From positions 100,767 to 164,766 of IMG/VR virus record IMGVR_UViG_3300023108_001314: a stretch of DNA of 64,000 nucleotides; one strand, 5' to 3'. Of this stretch, positions 1 through 7,820 are shown piece by piece. This DNA comes from a virus. Position 1 is the stretch's first letter. Each line of letters starts with the position of its first letter. The position numbers and the translations under genes were made by a program. The notes under the pieces are model-generated. The model saw only the letters and a program-made list of their open reading frames with translations, was not told the origin of the DNA and ran no database searches.

Positions 1-1177
1 GATGTATTTCATAATCATCGTGTTTAGTGTAAGGGTCGTGTATAGGAATATATTGCACACCTTGATTACTTGCACTAAAACGCTGTCTTAATTTTAACAC
101 GTATTCTAAATAGTCTTTTACTTTTGGCACAGACAAAGCATTAAAAGTATTAATAAATGTAACAGTTGTATTTTTTGTTTCTGTTAGAAAACGCATAGTA
201 TTACGTGTCATTGTATCCCACTTTAATCCGCCACGTATGTATTCTGCTTGTGAGCCTACGCTGTCAACTGAAATAAACAACGCAAAGTTTTTCAATGCCA
301 TGTTAACATACCAGTTGTTTCCGCTACCTGGATTCCAACGATTTTTATCTTCCCAAATTTGTATCTCTTCAAGTTTTTTTACTTTAGATAAGAATCTATC
401 CATAAGTTCTTCTTTAGGAGGACACATGTTTGTTGTAATACTTAATTCAAGCCATGTGTTTGGATTTTCATAGATATATTCAAGTACACGAAATGTGTTG
501 ATGTCCATTAACGGCTCGCCGCCTGTAATACGAAATACTTCTAGTTTGTTATATAAACTAGGCCACCATTTCCAAAAAGCTTCAAGATAAGGATTTTCGC
601 TTTGCCGTACTTTCAAAGGCATAAGTCCTTTTTCTTGCAAATACTCTAGATTGTTATGTCCTGTTTCCTTGCCCTCTGCATCTAGTATTTTAAATTCGCC
701 ATGTTCTTTGATTTTTTCTTCCCATGTTGTGCTTAAATGTGGAGAACAATACATACAAGAAAAATTACATGCTTGGTTAAAATTAACTTCCATATAACGT
801 GGATCTACGTCACCTGTATCTAGTGCATCAATAATATCACTTCTACTATTCTGTGCCCAATACTCTCCGGAACGGTATATTCTATCACTGCGACCTCCTA
901 CGTCTTCAATCTTCCAGCAATATGCACAACCTGCAGGACGCTCGCCTTTGAGCATCATTGCACGTTCTTCTTTCTTTTGTGCAGTATTATGTAAGGCTTT
1001 AGGATTTGCTTTTACAGCATCAACATCCATATCATGCAATGGCGGATGATAGCAACTATGCGTTTTACCATTTGTAAGATGCATAGAAACCTGTGTCCAT
1101 TTTGCATAACACATTGTCTTGCTGATATTCTTTAACTGCTTTTCTGCAATATCTGCAGACTGATTATAATCGCTCAT
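1..1177 (-). CDS. Radical SAM protein, twitch type (partial, runs off the window)
   Basis: The frame is open from an ATG at 1177 down to base 2, giving 392 visible residues, so the C-terminus lies outside the window. A CxxxCxxC cluster, CNFSCMYC, near residues 136-143 is the radical SAM 4Fe-4S site. GCAYCW near residue 83 is an extra Cys pair upstream of it. FRITGGEPLM near residue 212 is the GGEP SAM-binding motif. These features match twitch/SPASM-like radical SAM proteins that are common in marine T4-like phages; the substrate is unknown. It is a paralogue of the 460 aa protein at 14019-15401, with the same order of motifs and a similar N-terminus. It is the last gene of the accessory operon visible here, 19 bases after the SGNH hydrolase gene. 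The fold call is firm, the function open. Confidence 0.85.
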   Translation of the reverse strand, partial: MSDYNQSADIAEKQLKNISKTMCYAKWTQVSMHLTNGKTHSCYHPPLHDMDVDAVKANPKALHNTAQKKEERAMMLKGERPAGCAYCWKIEDVGGRSDRIYRSGEYWAQNSRSDIIDALDTGDVDPRYMEVNFNQACNFSCMYCSPHLSTTWEEKIKEHGEFKILDAEGKETGHNNLEYLQEKGLMPLKVRQSENPYLEAFWKWWPSLYNKLEVFRITGGEPLMDINTFRVLEYIYENPNTWLELSITTNMCPPKEELMDRFLSKVKKLEEIQIWEDKNRWNPGSGNNWYVNMALKNFALFISVDSVGSQAEYIRGGLKWDTMTRNTMRFLTETKNTTVTFINTFNALSVPKVKDYLEYVLKLRQRFSASNQGVQYIPIHDPYTKHDDYEIH

Positions 1178-1196
1178 ACGAAATCCTTTTTATAAA

Positions 1197-2087
1197 TTAT
1201 ACAGGATTTTTTGCAGTTGTCAAGCCATATGTTTCTGTAATAAATTCTGCAAGTTCTTTTGCCATTAACTTGTAGCCATTGATATTTGGATGAATATCAT
1301 TTGTTAGAAACTGTTTAGGATAATCTAAATTATGATATCTATCCCACCATTGTGATCTTTCATGTTCACCTTGTAACCAATCATCTGCTTCTACTAGCAA
1401 ATCTACAAATTGATCATAATGTCTATAATCGTGTATATACTTTGTCCAATCTATTTGATCGTGCAAACCGCCTGTTCTTGTTTCTAAATCATGTTTTCCT
1501 CTATAATCAAATGCATTTGCAAGAACAAATTTAAATCCATAGGCCTTACAAAAATTTTGCACTTCTAAAATACTACATAGAGTTTCCATACTTGCACATG
1601 TTTCGCTCCAACAAGTTCTTGTATATGCTTTCCAAAACTTGTCACTATCATTAGGCCATACAGTATTAAAGTTATAATGATGAGCACGTTTATAAGGGTG
1701 TTCTCTGTGTCTTGTAAAATGCGGCTCTTCGTCAAAATGCATGTCTTGTCTAAAAAAATCAAAACGTTCGTATCCACTTAGCATAAACACAATAATGCAA
1801 TCTTCCATTGCATCCCAATCTATATCTGTCAAGTACAAACACCTTGCTGCTGCTCTGTTACCTATACCTCGCTGACCTAAATTAACTGCTGTATAATCCG
1901 TAAAATGATCCCTTGCTAATACATTAACCCAACTGTTTTCCCATTCCATAGGAATAAGGTCTGTGCTTTGATCCATAGGAAAATTCATCTTTCCGTTGTG
2001 TTTCTTCCATGTTTCTTCTGTATAGCCGCCTTCGCCCTGTGTCCAACTACAACCTAAGCCAATAATTGCTTTATCGATAGTCTGCAT
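1197..2087 (-). CDS. SGNH/GDSL-type hydrolase
   Basis: About 296 aa. The N-terminal GLGCSWTQGEG carries the nucleophile-serine block of GDSL/SGNH esterases, NLGQRGIGN fits the block with the conserved Gly and Asn, and NDIHPNINGY near residue 262 supplies the Asp-x-x-His block. Family members deacylate or acylate sugars, lipids and polysaccharides, so de-O-acetylation of a glycan is a reasonable role next to sugar enzymes. I chose the ATG at 2087 because a GAGAGGA ribosome site lies just upstream; an ATG at 2093 and a GTG at 2120 are also in frame. The gene overlaps the end of the amidinotransferase gene (2071), which indicates translational coupling. A second SGNH protein lies at 13184-14026 but is clearly different in sequence. 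Confidence 0.75.
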   Translation of the reverse strand: MQTIDKAIIGLGCSWTQGEGGYTEETWKKHNGKMNFPMDQSTDLIPMEWENSWVNVLARDHFTDYTAVNLGQRGIGNRAAARCLYLTDIDWDAMEDCIIVFMLSGYERFDFFRQDMHFDEEPHFTRHREHPYKRAHHYNFNTVWPNDSDKFWKAYTRTCWSETCASMETLCSILEVQNFCKAYGFKFVLANAFDYRGKHDLETRTGGLHDQIDWTKYIHDYRHYDQFVDLLVEADDWLQGEHERSQWWDRYHNLDYPKQFLTNDIHPNINGYKLMAKELAEFITETYGLTTAKNPV

Positions 2088-3114
2088 ATTCATCCTCTCT
2101 AACTGTATCAAGTGTAACACAATGGGGGCCGCCGCTTAGTGTTCGACAATGTCTCATCTTTACGTGCATAACATCAAAGCCTGAATTTTCTAAAGTTTTT
2201 GTTAAACTATGTTGATTTTCTTCAACGGCAACTAAAGATTCACTTAAACTTAAAATATTCATTCCTAGCCAAGGACTTGCAGGTGCCCAATCATGCATAA
2301 CCTGTGTTTCATGTGGTTCAGGTGCCCATATTTTTTCCCACTTGTTGAATATGTCAGGTAGTTGTTCTTCTTTTACTCTTTCAGAATTTAATAATACTTT
2401 ACCAGGTGCCAATGGCATAATACTAGTATCTAAATGTACATATGCATACACGTTTTCTAACATATGCACTGTATACTTTTCACCAAGTGTACTTTGTAGC
2501 CACCGTGCGCCCATTTTGTTTCCGCTGTTTGAAACAAGATATAATATATCTTTACCTATCTTTACACAGTTAGCAGCATCAAATGCTGGTTCATATTCAG
2601 TAAGTGTAGGAGCATTTAGATCTGATCTATCATAAAGTTTATCTGGTAATCTAGGCTTAGGTGCTGCAATCCATCTACTGCCGTTTACAAAATACTCTTT
2701 GAAAATACTTCTCATACCAAATGTTTCAAAATATCTACTTCTAAGAGGCATAGGAGTTTCGATAAGCATATCACCAATAGTAAGCACACTATCACGTGGA
2801 CAATAACTATAGTATGCATCAGTAGACCAATCAGGAGACATGTGTGTAACTCCATGATTAAACTTTGTAGGACGCATGACTTTTACACCAATGTCTTCAA
2901 GTTGTTTTTGAAACACGTTTAAGTCTTCTATAGTTTCGTTAATAACATCTTCTGGATATTGCCCGCCCGGCATGTCGGATAAATCATCTATGTTAGCATA
3001 GTCAACACAATGTATATCTTTGTTTTTGATCCTAGGAACTTGAGCCCACTCTGCATTACCTAAAATTACTTCTTTAAGTGTGCCCCATTCTGTGTTTGCG
3101 TTTATTTTACTCAT
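2071..3114 (-). CDS. Glycine amidinotransferase-like enzyme
   Basis: About 347 aa. The sequence has the signature of the amidinotransferase/dimethylargininase (pentein) fold. TEWGTLKEVILG is at the N-terminus, HLDTSIMPLAPG near residue 224 carries the catalytic His and Asp, and GGPHCVTLDT near residue 327 carries the nucleophilic Cys. All catalytic positions appear intact, so the gene is probably active. Family members move the amidino group of arginine to an amine or hydrolyse guanidines. Next to an aminotransferase and a sugar dehydrogenase, one inference is amidination of an amino sugar; a free amine is equally possible. The ATG at 3114 follows TATAGAG; the reading frame also extends to a TTG at 3129. 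It overlaps the end of the upstream DegT-like gene by 8 bases. Confidence 0.8.
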   Translation of the reverse strand: MSKINANTEWGTLKEVILGNAEWAQVPRIKNKDIHCVDYANIDDLSDMPGGQYPEDVINETIEDLNVFQKQLEDIGVKVMRPTKFNHGVTHMSPDWSTDAYYSYCPRDSVLTIGDMLIETPMPLRSRYFETFGMRSIFKEYFVNGSRWIAAPKPRLPDKLYDRSDLNAPTLTEYEPAFDAANCVKIGKDILYLVSNSGNKMGARWLQSTLGEKYTVHMLENVYAYVHLDTSIMPLAPGKVLLNSERVKEEQLPDIFNKWEKIWAPEPHETQVMHDWAPASPWLGMNILSLSESLVAVEENQHSLTKTLENSGFDVMHVKMRHCRTLSGGPHCVTLDTVREDEYADYR

Positions 3115-3757
3115 CTCTATACTCGTCAAATACTTTCTGTTTTCGTAAATCTTTGTATGTTGTACTAGAACCTGTATCAGGATTATCTGGTCCTAATTCT
3201 TCAAAGAGTGTAATACCTCTTATGGCTTCTTCTGGAGTCATATACATATGATAGCCTATACAACTATAATCGTCATCTTCATGTCTAACATATTTGTGGC
3301 GCCCATCATAAATCATAGGACGGCACCATTCTACAAAGTCTATGTCATCTGTTAGTATTACTCCACCTTTACCTAATTTAAGTGTTTTTCTATGATGAAA
3401 ACTTACACAATAATATGACTCAGGTATATACATTCCTTTACGGAATCTAGTTGCTCCGTCAACAATAGGAGTAGGATCTAAAAAATAATCACCACTCCAT
3501 TCTTTATCAATAAATTTAATTTTATTACCTGCGTGAATACACTGCATTGGTGTGCTTGAATATGTATGTGCAGGCAATGTAATTGTTTGACCTGTTACGC
3601 CTAAGTATTTCATACAAAGAAACATTGAATTACTACAACTATCAACACATACTGCATATTTAGATCCAGCATATTCTGCTAGTCTATCTTCAAATACTGT
3701 GACTGCATCCCAAGGATCGTTTAACTCTACAGTTCTATCTTTCAGTTGTAATATCAT
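3107..3757 (-). CDS. Short DegT/DnrJ/EryC1-type aminotransferase
   Basis: About 216 aa from the ATG at 3757. FEDRLAEYAGSKYAVCVDSC resembles the N-terminal substrate/PLP region of sugar aminotransferases (DegT fold type I). TLPAHTYSS follows, and SFHHRKTLKLGKGGVI near residue 122 matches the segment with the PLP-binding lysine. The family usually has 360-400 residues; this protein lacks most of the C-terminal small domain, so it is either a minimal version or partly degraded. The open frame continues upstream to 3829 inside the oxygenase gene, but the upstream residues look unlike the family, so I prefer 3757. The likely role is amination of a keto-sugar nucleotide or another keto substrate. 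It is coupled to the amidinotransferase gene that follows. Confidence 0.65.
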   Translation of the reverse strand: MILQLKDRTVELNDPWDAVTVFEDRLAEYAGSKYAVCVDSCSNSMFLCMKYLGVTGQTITLPAHTYSSTPMQCIHAGNKIKFIDKEWSGDYFLDPTPIVDGATRFRKGMYIPESYYCVSFHHRKTLKLGKGGVILTDDIDFVEWCRPMIYDGRHKYVRHEDDDYSCIGYHMYMTPEEAIRGITLFEELGPDNPDTGSSTTYKDLRKQKVFDEYRDE

Positions 3758-4475
3758 AGGGTTCGCCTGTTTCTTCATCAAACCAATACAAACTACGATG
3801 AGGTAAATTCTCATCATCGTGTTTTGCATTGCTTACGTAAAAGAACAATCTAAATGCATTTCTTGTACGCCCTTCAGGACATGCTAGTGCATCAGGAAAC
3901 CCATGGAACCCTCTTTCATGGTGTCTCCAAATAATTGCTCTATTAAACATTGGTGCAACTTTTTGTACAGGACCTTTATTGTTGAAGTCATTGAAATGTA
4001 AATGGCCGCCCCATTCTTCTTCCCAATCCGATCCTAGATAAATTATCATACTCAGCATACGATGTACTTTAATTGTATCATTCCAGTTAAAATCTGTATG
4101 GATTGATAATTTACATCCTGGATAACTTCTACTATAACCTGCACCTACAATATAAGGATCAGGAATAAGATCCTTAATACCAGTAAGTTTAATCAACCAT
4201 TGCATACCTGCTTGACTGTGCATTTGATTTGTAAAATTTTGTGCTACAGGTGCTACCTCTAAATTTGTAAGTTCACGCATATAACTATCGCGACGGGTAA
4301 ATTCTTTCCAATGGAATTCTGGTATGCTTTCGCACTCAAGTTCCATTGCTTTTGCCATTGATTCTGGCAAAAAATTGTCTAATGTAATCATAGGATATGG
4401 CGGTGTTCCTACAAATTCATAATTTAATTTTTTAATGTTTGGATATGTTGTTTTAAGATGTGTTACTAGTTCCAT
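3735..4475 (-). CDS. 2-oxoglutarate/Fe(II)-dependent oxygenase (prolyl-hydroxylase-like)
   Basis: About 246 aa. The iron-binding facial triad is visible: HTDFNW (His-x-Asp) near residue 126 and the distal His in GFHGFPD near residue 189. These are followed by RNAFRLFFY, whose Arg is placed to bind 2-oxoglutarate. This arrangement is that of the P4H-like 2OG-Fe(II) oxygenases often found in T4-like marine phages. The product would be a hydroxylated peptide, amino acid or sugar-linked group; the substrate cannot be told. The ATG at 4475 has GGAG 11 bases upstream; the open frame goes back to a TTG at 4511. It starts 8 bases after the dehydrogenase stop. Confidence 0.8.
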   Translation of the reverse strand: MELVTHLKTTYPNIKKLNYEFVGTPPYPMITLDNFLPESMAKAMELECESIPEFHWKEFTRRDSYMRELTNLEVAPVAQNFTNQMHSQAGMQWLIKLTGIKDLIPDPYIVGAGYSRSYPGCKLSIHTDFNWNDTIKVHRMLSMIIYLGSDWEEEWGGHLHFNDFNNKGPVQKVAPMFNRAIIWRHHERGFHGFPDALACPEGRTRNAFRLFFYVSNAKHDDENLPHRSLYWFDEETGEPYDITTER

Positions 4476-4482
4476 GCAATAT

Positions 4483-5658
4483 TTAACTCCGTGTGTTACC
4501 GTAATGTACAACTTTGAATTCGTTTGAATCTCTAAGTTTCCTCCAAGGATCTACTACTGTAGACCCAAGCGGCCATTCAATTTCTTCTACATACTGTTCC
4601 CAATAACCTATTAGATATACATCTGCTTTAGGAAATACCGTATCTCCTGTGTTGATGTCATAATAAGTTAGAGACCCTCCTAATTCTTCTACATAATGTC
4701 CTACTAGCATACTACTACTGCCTATAGTGTAATAAACTCCTGGCTTATAGGCTTTTCCTACAATACAAATATCATTACCTTCTCTAATCAATCTCTGTGC
4801 CATTCTTTTGGCTTGTACTTCTCTTGCAGTCATAATACTATCAAACAAATCATAACCTAAGTCTAACCGTTGTGCTAGATATCGTAAAGCAATATTATCT
4901 CTAGGATGACATGCGCCTCCGTCTCCCATACCTGCTTGCATATAGCCTGGCCCCATAATTCGGTATGTGCTTTTTGCAAGGGCTTCTGTAACAACATCAA
5001 CATTAATATTACCACTTGTTTCAGCAACATCTTGTATCATATTAACTAAACTTAGTTTAGTACTGATAAACGTATTGTAAAATATTTTTATAGCTTCTGC
5101 TTCATCCCATGTGCCTATTTCATATCTAGGATTGTTTTGCATTATAGGCTTATAAAAGTCGATCAACTCTTTTGCATCATCTGTAGTGCTACCGTCTTCA
5201 GTGCCAATAATAACCATTTCAGGATTTACCATGTCCCATTTAATTGTACCCATTGCTATTAAGTAAGGATTGTAAACAAAACGTGCATTTTTTATTAGTT
5301 TGATAAATCTATTTCTAGTTGTACCAGGAAGAACTGTACTAATAAGCACAACTAACTGTGATTTGTTTACATGCTTGTTAATTTTACGTAACACAGATTC
5401 AACAATACTATAGTCAAAATCTTTATTAGGCAAATGACTAGTAGGAGTCTCGCCTCCATATTGTGCTTCGTGTGGTGTGGGCACTGCAACAAAAATTATA
5501 TTTGTATCTGTAACTGCGTCTTTTATAGTTTGACACATAGAAAAGTTTCGCGGTGTCCGCTTTGCAACATCATAACCTACAACATCATAATGTGTTGCCA
5601 TTACTTCGGCACAATCTTGTCCTAATTTGCCGCATCCTATCATTGCTACTTTTTTCAT
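4483..5658 (-). CDS. UDP-glucose/GDP-mannose 6-dehydrogenase family protein
   Basis: 391 aa. The N-terminal Rossmann motif MIGCGKLGQD (GxGxxG) binds NAD. Then come the family segments VAVPTP, STVLPGTT and an internal helical dimer region, and ACHPRDN near residue 249, which holds the active-site cysteine of sugar-nucleotide 6-dehydrogenases. The C-terminal domain with GKAYKPG is the UDP-binding part. The enzyme oxidises the C6 alcohol of a nucleotide sugar to a uronic acid using two NAD+. The substrate is probably a UDP- or GDP-hexose; with a GDP-mannose epimerase homologue in the same operon either is possible. Start ATG overlaps the preceding stop as ATGA, so the two genes are translationally coupled. 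Confidence 0.85.
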   Translation of the reverse strand: MKKVAMIGCGKLGQDCAEVMATHYDVVGYDVAKRTPRNFSMCQTIKDAVTDTNIIFVAVPTPHEAQYGGETPTSHLPNKDFDYSIVESVLRKINKHVNKSQLVVLISTVLPGTTRNRFIKLIKNARFVYNPYLIAMGTIKWDMVNPEMVIIGTEDGSTTDDAKELIDFYKPIMQNNPRYEIGTWDEAEAIKIFYNTFISTKLSLVNMIQDVAETSGNINVDVVTEALAKSTYRIMGPGYMQAGMGDGGACHPRDNIALRYLAQRLDLGYDLFDSIMTAREVQAKRMAQRLIREGNDICIVGKAYKPGVYYTIGSSSMLVGHYVEELGGSLTYYDINTGDTVFPKADVYLIGYWEQYVEEIEWPLGSTVVDPWRKLRDSNEFKVVHYGNTRS

Positions 5659-7820
5659 AATTCTTTTCTCGCACGTATCACTTGTTTTTTAAGTTCTAAA
5701 TATAACTTTTGCCACGGCGGCAATGCTTGATCTTGTATTTCAGTATCAATTCTTGACCATTGATATTTTACTGCTTTAGGCATGTAAGGATCTCTTTTTA
5801 AGATTTCAAACACACGCTTGTGGTTATATTCAATTTTATGATACAACTCATTGTATTCTTGTATGTGTGTCTTAATAGTAGAAAAAGTATTTTCACTGTA
5901 CTTTCTCATTTCTTCAGTATACATTGCTACACGTTTTGCTAAGTCTGTTTCTTTATCAAAACTGTAGTCGAATATTTCATCATATCTAACAAACCCAAGT
6001 TTATCTAAATGTTCGTGAAATCCTTGTGCTCCGCATACCAAAAATAATTTTTTACTTAACAAAGGATATATTGTTTTTTCAGTAACAAATATAGTTTCCC
6101 AACATGCTTCAGATACAAAATCACATAGTGTATGCCAATATTCTTCAGGTAATTTGTATGAATCCATATCAAGACTAAAAGTATCATTTTCTAGCGTCAT
6201 TTGTTTACCATCATGGTATTTGTATGGAAAGTCTGGTCTTTCTTTGCCGCCATCGATCCATGTTACATAACCTGCATCTTGTAAATTATATTTTTTAATA
6301 TTATCAATTAAATGACAACGATGTAAATGTGCTCTGTTTTGCAAACAAATCCAAGGCCATTTTGTTGTTGTGTCATCTATATTCCAATATTCTCTAACAT
6401 CTTTTGGTGTGTTATAATCCTCGTATGCATCAAGAATTGTTTTTGTAGAATAATGGAAAAAGAAAGTCGACCAGTGTAAACTTCTAATTCTGTTTATGCC
6501 GCTTGTTTTTAATTTATTTTCATAATAAGAATTTTTTGCACAACCACTAATCACAATAGTTTCTATATTAGGATTAGCATTCACATATTCTACATATTCT
6601 GGATCAAACCATGGTTCCCATTCTGCGCTACCATCTATTACAACTTTATCAGTTTTTACAGTTTTAAGATCTTTTAAAATTTGTCTAAAATTAAAACCAT
6701 CTCCATTTTCATGTGAACACCAATAATTATACCAAAGATAATCTCTTCTTTCTTTTAGACCTTTGGCTTTGATTTTTCTATCAGTAAACCTTTTTGCTAA
6801 AGTTAAAAGTTCTCCTTCATCGCCTTCCATTACACCTCCTGGTGCAGTAATTTCCAAAATCCTATTTTGCACAGTGGAAGGCACGTGTTCAAACTTTGAT
6901 ATGTATTTGTCAAATATGTGTTCTACATTTTTTTGTAATTTAGGCTTTAGTGTGTCATACATACCTTGCAAATTATGTTTGTTATCTACAACATATTTTA
7001 TATTTTTAACTATACCTTCGATACGTTCTTCGTCAGTTTTTAAATTGTCAAAACTATAGTCAAAAACTTCATCATATATTTCGAAACCCATTTCCATTAA
7101 TTTAGAATGGAAATATCTACTACCGACAGTTAAGAACGGAAGTTTACATAACATAGGTGTGGCTGTCTTTTCTGTTATTGTCATACCTTCTGTATAACTT
7201 TCGGTAGGAATATGTAGGAAACTATAGATAAAGTCATCATTAAAATCAAAACTACATAATTTTTCAGTAAACCTATCATTTGTAGTCAATCTACTACCAT
7301 CATGATACTTAAAATACTGAGTAGGATCATCATTCCGATGAGTCTGATGGTATGTTATTAATCCTTTATCTATTAAATTTTCTCTAGCAAGAACATCAAT
7401 GAAAACATCTCTATGATGACGCTCTCTACCATTCATCGATAAGAAAGGATGCTTCCATATATCCCAAGTATGTTTGTCTTGTAATATTAAATCATCATAC
7501 AAGAAGTTGTTATTCAACAGTTCTTGATGTGCTCTTACAATGAAGAACTCAGGCCAAATATCTGCTCTGCCATGTGGCCGTAAGCCTATTACTCGTAGTC
7601 TTTTTTGAAGTAAAGGTAAATCGTTAATGCAAGTTACAACAGTATATTTTATATTGTTTTTGTTTATGTGTTTTACAGATTTTTGGGAAAGATCAATTTC
7701 AAATTCATGATACCACCAAAAATAAATATGATCCCATACACGTGAACAGATTTTATTTTCTAGTTCTGCATTTCCATATTGCCATGCGTAAATGTGTGCA
7801 ACTTTTTCTTGGTCACCCAT
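5655..7820 (-). CDS. Large glycosyltransferase-like protein with two tandem TEK/SYD modules
   Basis: 721 aa made of two units of about 360 residues. Each unit ends in the same module: MTITEKTATPMLCKLPFL with EVFDYSFD near residue 215, and IFVTEKTIYPLLSKKLFL with EIFDYSFD near residue 578. A YHDG motif also recurs before each module (KYHDGSRL and KYHDGKQM). The same C-terminal module occurs in the proteins at 9711-10940 and 11902-13209. It resembles the donor-binding half of exostosin or fucosyltransferase-like enzymes (TEK, then a hydrophobic strand and a Gly), so glycosyl transfer is the best guess. The protein looks like an internal duplication or fusion. The ATG at 7820 lies 61 bases inside the end of the B12 radical SAM gene, an unusually long overlap for this operon. 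Confidence 0.6.
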   Translation of the reverse strand: MGDQEKVAHIYAWQYGNAELENKICSRVWDHIYFWWYHEFEIDLSQKSVKHINKNNIKYTVVTCINDLPLLQKRLRVIGLRPHGRADIWPEFFIVRAHQELLNNNFLYDDLILQDKHTWDIWKHPFLSMNGRERHHRDVFIDVLARENLIDKGLITYHQTHRNDDPTQYFKYHDGSRLTTNDRFTEKLCSFDFNDDFIYSFLHIPTESYTEGMTITEKTATPMLCKLPFLTVGSRYFHSKLMEMGFEIYDEVFDYSFDNLKTDEERIEGIVKNIKYVVDNKHNLQGMYDTLKPKLQKNVEHIFDKYISKFEHVPSTVQNRILEITAPGGVMEGDEGELLTLAKRFTDRKIKAKGLKERRDYLWYNYWCSHENGDGFNFRQILKDLKTVKTDKVVIDGSAEWEPWFDPEYVEYVNANPNIETIVISGCAKNSYYENKLKTSGINRIRSLHWSTFFFHYSTKTILDAYEDYNTPKDVREYWNIDDTTTKWPWICLQNRAHLHRCHLIDNIKKYNLQDAGYVTWIDGGKERPDFPYKYHDGKQMTLENDTFSLDMDSYKLPEEYWHTLCDFVSEACWETIFVTEKTIYPLLSKKLFLVCGAQGFHEHLDKLGFVRYDEIFDYSFDKETDLAKRVAMYTEEMRKYSENTFSTIKTHIQEYNELYHKIEYNHKRVFEILKRDPYMPKAVKYQWSRIDTEIQDQALPPWQKLYLELKKQVIRARKEL

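Noticed and set aside
237-473. Plus-strand open frame of 78 aa near the left edge
   Set aside because: It lies wholly inside the minus-strand radical SAM gene, and has no ribosome site or recognisable sequence. Similar antisense frames throughout the minus-strand region were left out for the same reason.
3758-3829. Extended start of the aminotransferase at 3829
   Set aside because: The additional residues lie inside the oxygenase gene in another frame and do not look like the aminotransferase family.
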